Virus record (IMG/VR): IMGVR_UViG_3300031629_000035
Span: 1-33,900 of that record
DNA length: 33,900 nt
Reading direction: 5' to 3' (one strand)
Source of the DNA: a virus
Positions 20,877-27,712 of this stretch are shown here, in pieces (within the stretch, counting starts at the first letter, position 1; the number at the start of each line of letters is the position of its first letter). Made by a program: the position numbers and the translations under genes. Below the pieces are notes generated by a model. The model ran no database searches, was not told where the DNA came from, and worked only from the letters and a program-made list of their open reading frames with translations.

Positions 20877-20919
20877 ATGTTATACTATAACAATATCGTT
20901 CGAATGTTATAATGTAACA
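20877..20919. repeat. Paired operator-like sites over -10-like boxes
   Basis: AATGTTATACTATAACA (20877-20893) and AATGTTATAATGTAACA (20903-20919) are imperfect direct repeats 26 bases apart. The first holds a perfect palindrome GTTATA-C-TATAAC (20879-20891). The second contains TATAAT. Two-turn spacing over AT boxes suggests a repressed promoter. Confidence 0.5.
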
Positions 20920-21005
20920 CTAGCGAATCACTTAGGGGTTGTGGGCGATTCCCCTCCTCTCGCGTCAAGTATTCTTTTGATATTGCTCATGTTTTATTCG
21001 TTAGT

Positions 21006-21021
21006 GTGACATATCTGCAAC
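21006..21021. repeat. Solitary iteron unit
   Basis: GTGACATATCTGCAAC differs by one base from the unit at 17946 (GTGACATATTTGCAAC). It lies about 3 kb away on the far side of the early-type genes, in the second control region. Confidence 0.6.
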
Positions 21022-21036
21022 ACATAGGAGAATCAT

Positions 21037-21050
21037 CACGAATTGTTACA
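21037..21050. repeat. CACGAATTGTTACA site, copy 2
   Basis: Exact copy of the 14-base word at 14136 and 21205. It lies 16 bases after the solitary iteron and in the same orientation as copy 3. Confidence 0.6.
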
Positions 21051-21204
21051 ACATGCAATAAACTTGTGTCAACCCCTTGACATTTTATTTTGGGACCCTC
21101 CAGATCATGCGTGAGTGATTCGGCGGCGGCCCTTAGCACACCCTAAATCCAACACAAGAATTTACTTTTGACTTACCCACCCACATATCAACAGGGGTAA
21201 TTCT

Positions 21205-21218
21205 CACGAATTGTTACA
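21205..21218. repeat. CACGAATTGTTACA site, copy 3
   Basis: Exact copy; preceded by TAATTCTCA, so the stretch also echoes part of the promoter-like element (TAATTCTCACAAGT in copy 2, plus-strand reading). It is 77 bases before promoter-like copy 3, where a degenerate version CACGAATTATTTAC (21287-21300) directly abuts TTGTGAG. Confidence 0.6.
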
Positions 21219-21294
21219 GAATACTACAGAAAATAACAAAAAAAGAATCGTGTGTTATCAACGACATGTAAAATAGTTGGGTAAAACACGAATT

Positions 21295-21336
21295 ATTTAC
21301 TTGTGAGAATTCGATTTGGGTCTATATAGTATAGTA
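21295..21336 (+). promoter_or_regulatory. Conserved promoter-like element, copy 3 (before terminase/structural block)
   Basis: ATTTACTTGTGAGAATTC, then GATTTGGGTCTATATAG, then TATAGTA. One mismatch in 42 to copy 1. It faces the packaging and virion genes, with a leader of about 310 bases to terS. The leader begins with ACTTAAGTTATCATAAG and TTAACA, like the leader of copy 2. Confidence 0.78.
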
Positions 21337-21420
21337 TAAGCACTACTTAAGTTATCATAAGAATATTAACACCAACCAGTTATAAGACTTAAGAGTAACT
21401 TAAGTTAGTCTAATAGATTA

Positions 21421-21657
21421 TTACTTATTGTTGTTCATTCCTTGAGGCATTAACTCAGGTATAACACAGTGATCCTCCCAAGTACAACCAAGATGAACCT
21501 TGACAACACAAACATATGTAAGACGTGATCTTGCTGATGTCTTGGGGGGAATATTTATTACCTTCTTAAGACTATCATCTAGATTGTCGTTAATGGAACC
21601 GTTGTAACATCTGTTACATCGATAAAGTACAGAAAGATTGTCGTCATGCTTGAGAAG
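21421..21657 (-). pseudogene. Possible 3' remnant of a Cys-containing gene
   Basis: A 78-codon minus-strand frame is open from just after a TAG (21658-21660) to TAA 21421. It has no usable start: the first Met codons are in its last 15 residues. The translation has a protein-like texture (YRCNRCYNGS, INIPPKTSARSRLTYVCVV, WEDHCVIPELMP) with a CxxC pair. It overlaps the 27-bp palindrome site and the terS start. It may be the truncated end of a lost gene, or a chance open frame in a leader. Confidence 0.3.
21595..21621. repeat. 27-bp duplicated site with 7-2-7 inverted repeat, copy 2
   Basis: Identical over 27 bases to 13595-13621 in the ParB-like gene; the inverted repeat TGTAACA-TC-TGTTACA is at 21603-21618. 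It lies 25 bases before the terS ATG, inside the leader of the structural transcript, well placed for an operator or a packaging/segregation site. Confidence 0.8.
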
Positions 21658-22059
21658 CTACCCTATAGCAAGCTCGTTGAGAAAGCTGTCATTGAGATGA
21701 TACAGGGTGGAGTCCCCATCCGTCAGATCATTACATCTATTCAGCACTTGAACGATGCACCTAAGAGCTTGTCTACTCTGTATAAGCACTATGGTCCAGC
21801 AATAGAAGCTGAACGTACTCGCATTAGTGGTGCAGTAGGTAAACGTGTGATTGACCAAGCCTTGTACGGTGATGTACAGGATGGTATTACATGGAAGAGC
21901 CAAGAGTTATTCCTACGCTCTAAGGGCGGATGGTCCCCACAGAATACAGTTAACGAAGTTGACCAAGAGATTGATCCCGAACTTGATGTCTCAGCAGCAG
22001 ATCAGCTTATGAACCTCTTAGGATTTGATCTCGATGACGAACAGGAAGATAACGGCTGA
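21646..22059 (+). CDS. Terminase small subunit
   Basis: A 137-residue protein directly before the large terminase. The N-terminal helical part (LVEKAVIEMIQGGVPIRQI, then KSLSTLYKHYG) has the helix-turn-helix layout of DNA-recognising small terminases. A helical oligomerisation core follows, with an acidic C-terminus (DLDDEQEDNG) that would contact the large subunit. It overlaps the TerL start by 26 bases. No strong RBS is seen before ATG 21646. The assignment rests on position, size and fold pattern rather than on a specific motif. Confidence 0.72.
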   Translation: MLEKLPYSKLVEKAVIEMIQGGVPIRQIITSIQHLNDAPKSLSTLYKHYGPAIEAERTRISGAVGKRVIDQALYGDVQDGITWKSQELFLRSKGGWSPQNTVNEVDQEIDPELDVSAADQLMNLLGFDLDDEQEDNG

Positions 22060-23413
22060 TACTCTCCGACAGTTACCCCCAGCTAAAGTCAAGAAGCTGT
22101 TCACTCAGCTAGGACCAGCTAAGGTAGACGAGTTACAACATGATTGGTCGTTCTGGGGTAGAGACGCACAGTTTCCTCCTAGTGACAATGAGTGGAACAC
22201 ATGGTTAATCAATGCTGGTCGTGGCTTCGGTAAGACCCGTTGTGGTGCTGAGTGGGTACGACAGCAAGTCAAGAATGGGCATAAGCGTATTGCTTGTGTA
22301 GCTTCTACTAACAGTGACATTGAACGTGTTATGGTTAAGGGCGAGAGTGGTTTCTTATCAGTCTGCTGGAAGCATGATAAAGATAACAAGGGTAAGCCAA
22401 TGGGCTTTCCTGAGTGGTCTCCCACTAAGAGATCACTAAGCTGGGCTAATGGAGCTAAGGTTGAGTTCTACTCAGCAGAAGAGCCTGAGCGTCTACGTGG
22501 TCCACAGTTCTCCGCTGCATGGTGTGATGAGCTTGCTGCGTGGAACAAAGATATTGACACATGGCAGATGCTTCAGTTCTGTCTACGTCTTGGTAAGCAC
22601 CCTCGTGTGTGCGTTACAACAACTCCCAAACCAACTAAGCTAATGCGTGAGCTACTCAAGAACCCTAAGACTATTGTCACAAGTGGTTCTACCTTTGATA
22701 ATGCTGCTAACCTAGCTGATACCTACCTTGTTGCTGTTAAGGAACAGTACGAGGGTACACGTATTGGTAGACAGGAGCTTTATGCTGAGGTACTAGAGGA
22801 AGCTGAAGGCGCATTATGGTCTACTGAGATGCTAGACAATGCTCATGTTAAGCATGAGGATGTTCCTGACTTATCTCGTATTGTCGTTGCACTTGATCCA
22901 GCTGTTACCTCCAATGCTGAGAGTGACATGACTGGTATTGTCGTTGCTGGTATTGATATTAACGGTGTTGCTTATGTATTAGGCGACTACACTGACAGGC
23001 TATCCCCACAGGGTTGGGCAGCTAAAGCTATACAACTATATAACCACTATCAGGCTGACCGTATCGTAGCTGAGGTCAATCAGGGTGGTGACATGGTTAG
23101 AACTACCATTCATGGTGAGGACGATAGTGTATCCTACAAGGCTGTAAGAGCCTCTCGTGGGAAGTTCGCTAGAGCCGAGCCAGTGTCAGCATTATATGAA
23201 CGGGGGCTTGTTAAGCACGTCTCTAATCCTCCTGATGGTGCATCACTGAATGAACTTGAGACACAGATGAGAACGTGGGAGCCATTAGGTCGAATTGGCT
23301 CTCCTGACCGCCTTGACGCTATGGTGTGGGCAATTACAGACCTTTCTCTTAACGGCTACGCTAAACCCCAATTAACCCTCGCTTATTCTAGTGCTAAGGG
23401 CTTATCGAAGTAA
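22034..23413 (+). CDS. Terminase large subunit, GTA-like
   Basis: About 459 residues from ATG 22034 (a TTG three codons earlier is possible). The ATPase has Walker A AGRGFGKT at 61-68, followed by RCGAEWVRQQ as in Rhodobacterales GTA terminases, and Walker B in AAWCDELAAW. The nuclease part begins with VALDPAVTS and has DRIVAEVNQGGDMV and DAMVWAITDL acidic residues. It packages DNA into proheads and cuts it. The similarity to GTA/COG5323-type terminases may hint at headful packaging, but no cos or pac site was identified. Confidence 0.92.
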   Translation: MTNRKITADTLRQLPPAKVKKLFTQLGPAKVDELQHDWSFWGRDAQFPPSDNEWNTWLINAGRGFGKTRCGAEWVRQQVKNGHKRIACVASTNSDIERVMVKGESGFLSVCWKHDKDNKGKPMGFPEWSPTKRSLSWANGAKVEFYSAEEPERLRGPQFSAAWCDELAAWNKDIDTWQMLQFCLRLGKHPRVCVTTTPKPTKLMRELLKNPKTIVTSGSTFDNAANLADTYLVAVKEQYEGTRIGRQELYAEVLEEAEGALWSTEMLDNAHVKHEDVPDLSRIVVALDPAVTSNAESDMTGIVVAGIDINGVAYVLGDYTDRLSPQGWAAKAIQLYNHYQADRIVAEVNQGGDMVRTTIHGEDDSVSYKAVRASRGKFARAEPVSALYERGLVKHVSNPPDGASLNELETQMRTWEPLGRIGSPDRLDAMVWAITDLSLNGYAKPQLTLAYSSAKGLSK

Positions 23414-23430
23414 ATAAAGGCAATAGTCCA

Positions 23431-24771
23431 ATGGTTAAGAAGCTCTCAGAATCAGCCGCTAAGGCTACGTTAGGCGTAGCTGGCGACAATACACACCACG
23501 GTCAAATCCGTGCTGATGAGTTTCTACCTGAGTTACGTGGCAAGAAGGCCATCCGTAAGTATCGTGAGATGCGTGATAATGATGCCACCATTGGTGCTGT
23601 CATGTATTCTGTTGAGCAAATCCTACGTGATGTTGACTTCCATGTAACTGCTGTTGATGATAGTGACGCTGCTAAGGCTGAGGCTGAGTTCGTTAAGAGT
23701 GTTCTTGACGACATGGATCACACCTTAGACGATCACATCTCAGAAGCACTGTCTTATTTGTCGTATGGCTTCGGTTGGTTTGAGGTTATCTATAAGAGAC
23801 GTGTTGGTCCTACCGAGCGTTCTGACAAGAAGAACTCTAAGTACACTGACGGACGCTTAGGCGTTAAGAAGATTGCTGCTCGTGCGCCTTGGACTATTAG
23901 TAAGTTTGACGTTAACCAGAAGACTGGTGATGTCTTGGGCATTGAGCAAGAAGTAGGGTTTATGAATGGTAAAAACTACATTCCTGTCAATAAGTCTATC
24001 TACTATAGAACAACTTCTCTTAACGGAGACCCAAGTGGTCGTTCTATTCTCCGCAATGCTTATACTTCTTACGAGTATCTTAATAATCTACAAGCTATCG
24101 AAGCTATTGCAGTTGAACGTGAACTCGCAGGTATTCCTGTTGCTCGTATTCCTGCTGAGTATCTTTCTGGTGACGCCTCTGTCGCACAGTCAGGTTTCGT
24201 CAACAACTTGCAGCAAATACTCAGAGACGTTAAGTTCAACGAGCAGGGATACATTATACTGCCTTCCGATACCTACCCCGATAAAGACGGAGCGCCTACC
24301 AACACAAGATTAGTAGACATCGAACTGATGGCATCTAACGGTAAGCGTAACATCGACATTAACCCAATCGTAAGTCGTTACCAGCATGATATTGCTCGTA
24401 GCGTACTTTCTGAGTTTCTTCTTCTTGGTACATCAGGTGGTTCCTACGCCTTGTCTAAGTCGAAGACAGACCTGTTCCTCCGTGCGCTTGAGAGTTACAT
24501 CCAAGCCATTGTAGATGTTCTTAACAAACAGTTGGTCGAGCGTCTGTGGCAGTTGAACGGTCTGAATTATGATCTGATGCCAACTATTGAAGCTGGTGAT
24601 GTTGCTCCACACGACCTTCGTGAGATTGCCTCGTTCCTACGTAACCTTAATGGTGCAGGTATTGATGTGTCGTCTCATCCAGAGGTTATCAAAGACCTTA
24701 TGGATATAGCAGACTTGGAATATGACCCTGATGTTAATCAACCAGAGACAGTTGAGGAAGAAGAAGAATAA
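23431..24771 (+). CDS. Portal protein (DUF935 / Mu gp29-like)
   Basis: A 446-residue portal following the terminase. RADEFLPELRGKKAIRKYREM, then MRDNDATIGAVMYSVEQ, YGFGWFEVIYK, the PSGRSILRNAY segment with ERELAGIPVARIP, and a helical C-terminus (SKSKTDLFLRALESYIQ) match DUF935-type portals. The tail is extremely acidic (ETVEEEEE). It forms the dodecameric ring at the head vertex through which DNA passes. The end overlaps the next start as TAATG. Confidence 0.88.
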   Translation: MVKKLSESAAKATLGVAGDNTHHGQIRADEFLPELRGKKAIRKYREMRDNDATIGAVMYSVEQILRDVDFHVTAVDDSDAAKAEAEFVKSVLDDMDHTLDDHISEALSYLSYGFGWFEVIYKRRVGPTERSDKKNSKYTDGRLGVKKIAARAPWTISKFDVNQKTGDVLGIEQEVGFMNGKNYIPVNKSIYYRTTSLNGDPSGRSILRNAYTSYEYLNNLQAIEAIAVERELAGIPVARIPAEYLSGDASVAQSGFVNNLQQILRDVKFNEQGYIILPSDTYPDKDGAPTNTRLVDIELMASNGKRNIDINPIVSRYQHDIARSVLSEFLLLGTSGGSYALSKSKTDLFLRALESYIQAIVDVLNKQLVERLWQLNGLNYDLMPTIEAGDVAPHDLREIASFLRNLNGAGIDVSSHPEVIKDLMDIADLEYDPDVNQPETVEEEEE

Positions 24772-25142
24772 TGGCAACTTTAGACAATCATGTATTTGAC
24801 AATGGACTAACAGTCCTTGACACAGAAGCAAACAAACTTTTGATTACTTCACAGGAAGCAGCTACTTATACAGAGGCTAACGCCACGTATGCTCTGGGTA
24901 ATACGACAACGCTTTCTATTGCTGCCCCTTCGGACAGAGCAGGTGGTGGACGTGAAGTAGTTGCAGCAGCTATTACTGATGGTTCAGTTACAGGCAGCGG
25001 AACAGCCACTCACTACGCTGTGGTAGACACTACAAACACAAGGCTTCTAGCAACAGGTTCTCTGACATCAAGTCAAGTAGTATCTTCTGGAAACACTTTT
25101 AATTTAGGGTCGTTTACTGTCGGTATCCCTGACCCTGCCTAG
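24771..25142 (+). CDS. Hypothetical virion-type protein (123 aa)
   Basis: A 123-residue beta-rich, Thr/Ala/Gly-rich protein without Lys-rich segments (TLSIAAPSDRAGGGREV, DGSVTGSGTATHYAVVDTTN). These features are typical of small virion decoration or fibre proteins. It lies between portal and the repeat protein and is coupled to portal by TAATG. No family recognised; minor head protein is the best guess. Confidence 0.65.
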   Translation: MATLDNHVFDNGLTVLDTEANKLLITSQEAATYTEANATYALGNTTTLSIAAPSDRAGGGREVVAAAITDGSVTGSGTATHYAVVDTTNTRLLATGSLTSSQVVSSGNTFNLGSFTVGIPDPA

Positions 25143-25154
25143 AGGCGGTAAGTT

Positions 25155-26780
25155 ATGGCGGGAGTATTTGATAGTCAGGTAGGCTTATTTGATAACAAGC
25201 TAGGTCTATTTAACGATGGCGGTGTAGACACTCTAGGGTCTGTATCTTTTACCTCTGGAACACCTTCTATTTCTACCGTAGGTCTTTCTGAGGTTTCTTT
25301 CCTTTCTGCTGTAAACATAAACACCTCCCCCTCAGTAATATCTACTGCAACAATAGTACAATCACATGATTTATCTCCTGTAGGTATAGATGCTTTACCA
25401 GTAGTAATATCTTCTGCAACAGTAGTACAATCGCATGATTTATCTCCTGTAGATATAGAGACTTTACCAGCAGTAATATCTACTGTAACAATAGTACAAT
25501 CTCATGATTTATCTCCTGTAGATATAGATGCTTTACCAGTAGTAATATCTACTGCAACAATAGTACAATCGCATGATTTATCTCCTGTAGATATAGTTGC
25601 TTTACCAGTAGTAATATCTACTGCAACAATAGTACAATCGCATGATTTATCTCCTGTAGGTATAGATGCTTTACCAGTAGTAATATCTTCTGCAACAACA
25701 GTACAGTCTCATGATTTATCTTCTGTCTCTATATCTACAGAAGATGTTGTTATATCTTCCTCTACAATAACTCAGACACATGTTCTTAATGCCACAATAA
25801 CTATAACTGGTGTTCCTTTAATATCAGAAGTTACTCTGGATCAAGTTCAGTCAATCGCAGTAGATTCTACGCTTACTGGCGTACCAGAGGTTAACCCGAC
25901 CCCAATAACTCAGAACAACAATCTTGGTGCTGACAACATTCTCACGGGCAGACCTGATGTAGAAGATGCAACAGACCCTAACGTAATATATGAACAGGTG
26001 GTACAGCAGATGTTTGGTGGTTGGCCTAGACGAATATACGATCATACAGACTTGGCTATCGCTAGAGGTCACACTACGGGTTACACACCAATCTACAAGT
26101 TTGGTTACAACCCAGATGTAGATTCTGCTGAGGAGACTGTCTGGTCACAAGGCGGTAACTACCCTTGGCTTGATGTCGCAGTAACAATGTTTGTTAGTAG
26201 CTCTAGCGCAAATGACACAAACGGTGGAACAGGTGCTAACACTATTCTTATCCAAGGGCTTGATGAAGACTACAATGAGATAGAAGAGACTATTACGCTT
26301 AATGGACAGACACAAGTTACTACTCAACTTTCCTACCTTCGTGTTTACAGAGCTTATGTAACTCTTGCAGGTTCTAGTGGAACATCGGGTGGCACAGTTT
26401 ATGTTGGCTCTTCTGGAGCGTCAGGTGGCGTACCTAACGGTACAACATACGCTACCATAGCCCAAGGTAATCAGACACAGATTGCTGCTTATACAGTACC
26501 TGCTGGACACACCTTGTATTTAGACGACATTAACTTCACTGCTGCTGTGTCGCAACAAAACAGAATTGTAACTTGCAGCTTCCACAGCAGAGACTTTGGC
26601 ACTAACGTCTTTAGAACCCGTTTCATTAACGTGATTCAAAGCAACCAGCTAATTACTAAGTTTGAGTATCCACAGCCTTTCGCTGAAAGAACTGACATAG
26701 AGTGTAGGGTATCCACAAACACTACTAATACAGCAATCGGTGCCTCATTCCAAGGCGTTCTTATTAAAAATGACTCTTAA
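25155..26780 (+). CDS. Repeat-containing virion protein, probable head fibre or adhesin
   Basis: A 541-residue protein. After a short head (VFDSQVGLFDNKLGLF), residues 60-197 consist of six 23-residue repeats (VVISTATIVQSHDLSPVDI followed by DALP), then degenerate 23-24-residue units to about 270 (ending TGVP, TGRP). The C-terminal 270 residues form a separate beta-rich, Ser/Gly/Thr-rich domain (SSSSANDTNGGTGANT, GSSGTSGGTVYVGSSGASGG). Similar THxLxAxxI-type repeats occur in marine phage structural proteins. Its place between portal and protease suggests a head-attached fibre. GAGGCGG precedes the ATG. Confidence 0.7.
   Translation: MAGVFDSQVGLFDNKLGLFNDGGVDTLGSVSFTSGTPSISTVGLSEVSFLSAVNINTSPSVISTATIVQSHDLSPVGIDALPVVISSATVVQSHDLSPVDIETLPAVISTVTIVQSHDLSPVDIDALPVVISTATIVQSHDLSPVDIVALPVVISTATIVQSHDLSPVGIDALPVVISSATTVQSHDLSSVSISTEDVVISSSTITQTHVLNATITITGVPLISEVTLDQVQSIAVDSTLTGVPEVNPTPITQNNNLGADNILTGRPDVEDATDPNVIYEQVVQQMFGGWPRRIYDHTDLAIARGHTTGYTPIYKFGYNPDVDSAEETVWSQGGNYPWLDVAVTMFVSSSSANDTNGGTGANTILIQGLDEDYNEIEETITLNGQTQVTTQLSYLRVYRAYVTLAGSSGTSGGTVYVGSSGASGGVPNGTTYATIAQGNQTQIAAYTVPAGHTLYLDDINFTAAVSQQNRIVTCSFHSRDFGTNVFRTRFINVIQSNQLITKFEYPQPFAERTDIECRVSTNTTNTAIGASFQGVLIKNDS
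25332..25745 (+). repeat. Six 69-bp tandem coding repeats
   Basis: Units start at 25332, 25401, 25470, 25539, 25608 and 25677. They are nearly identical in DNA as well as protein (for example CATGATTTATCTCCTGTAG in most units; the last unit varies). A seventh degenerate unit follows. DNA-level identity implies recent expansion or ongoing recombination. Confidence 0.88.
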
Positions 26781-26789
26781 GGTATTACA

Positions 26790-27710
26790 ATGAACATTCT
26801 CAAAGCTCAATATGCCAATGATGTCTTCACAACCGAAGCAGAGGCAATCTCTCGCAGCATGGACTTGGGTCTTGATGGCGTAACTCACGTATCTGACTAC
26901 AATGGTCAGGCTGTGTTTATGCCAGCAGCAAGCCATGAGGCTTACCTAGCCTACTACGAGCAGGGTGAGGCAGTAGAAGAGCCTGAGACGCCCTCAGTGG
27001 ACCGCATAGAGGCTCTCAGAGCTATCGTACAAGAGATACTAAAGACTGACTTCGCTAAAGCTGACTATCAAGGTGAAAAAGTAACTCTGAACAAGCCTAG
27101 ACGTGTCAAGGGTGGCACTAAGAAGTTTGAAGTCTTCGTACAAGACGGTGACAGGGTTAAACGAGTAGCTTTTGGTGATCCTAATATGGAAATCCGTAGG
27201 GATGACCCTAAGGCTCGTGCTAACTTCCGCTCACGACACTCATGTGACACCAAGAAAGATAAGACAACGGCTGGGTATTGGTCCTGTCGTATGTGGGAAA
27301 CAAACACATCGGTGAGTGAAATGACAAAGAACATTGAAGGTAAAATCCTTAAGACTGACGACGAACAGCGTCTAGTCTACGGCTGGGCATCAGTAGTAAC
27401 CGAAAAGGGTGAAGCTGTAGTAGACCGCCAAGGTGATGTTATCGAAGCTGACACACTTGTGAAGGCTGTTAATGAATTTATGGAGCATGTGCGGGTTGGC
27501 AAGGCCATGCACACGGGAGAGCAAGTTGGTGTAGTAGTACACTCCCTCCCGATCACTAAAGAAATTGGTGAAGCTCTAGGAATCCAATCTGATCGTGAAG
27601 GATGGGTCGTTGCTTATAAAGTATTCGACGATAGCGTCTGGGATATGGTCAAATCTGGTGAACTCGCTGCGTTCTCTATAGGTGGACGTGCTATCAAGGA
27701 GGAAATCTAA
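26790..27710 (+). CDS. Prohead protease, XkdF/S78-2 type
   Basis: A 306-residue protein. Residues 110-170 form a distinct module (KKFEVFVQDGDRVKRVAFGD, DDPKARANFRSRHSCD, YWSCRMW) often found in phage capsid-assembly proteins. The C-terminal half is a serine protease of the XkdF-like kind: LVYGWASVVTEKGEAVVDRQ, then the MHTGE His region, VVHSLPI, and AFSIGGRA with the likely catalytic Ser. It should cleave scaffold and head proteins during maturation. The usual family C-terminal LSLVDRPAN motif is instead found at the start of the next gene. Confidence 0.8.
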   Translation: MNILKAQYANDVFTTEAEAISRSMDLGLDGVTHVSDYNGQAVFMPAASHEAYLAYYEQGEAVEEPETPSVDRIEALRAIVQEILKTDFAKADYQGEKVTLNKPRRVKGGTKKFEVFVQDGDRVKRVAFGDPNMEIRRDDPKARANFRSRHSCDTKKDKTTAGYWSCRMWETNTSVSEMTKNIEGKILKTDDEQRLVYGWASVVTEKGEAVVDRQGDVIEADTLVKAVNEFMEHVRVGKAMHTGEQVGVVVHSLPITKEIGEALGIQSDREGWVVAYKVFDDSVWDMVKSGELAAFSIGGRAIKEEI

Positions 27711-27712
27711 CA

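Noticed and set aside
21295-21336. T7-like phage RNA polymerase promoter
   Set aside because: No single-subunit RNA polymerase gene is visible in the window, while the element has -35/-10-like boxes and a sigma factor is encoded.
21000-21645. cos or pac site
   Set aside because: A packaging site is likely near terS, but no cohesive-end symmetry or known pac sequence can be recognised; the repeats seen are equally explained as operators.
25332-25745. CRISPR or non-coding tandem array
   Set aside because: The 69-bp period keeps one open frame and encodes 23-residue units of a virion protein.
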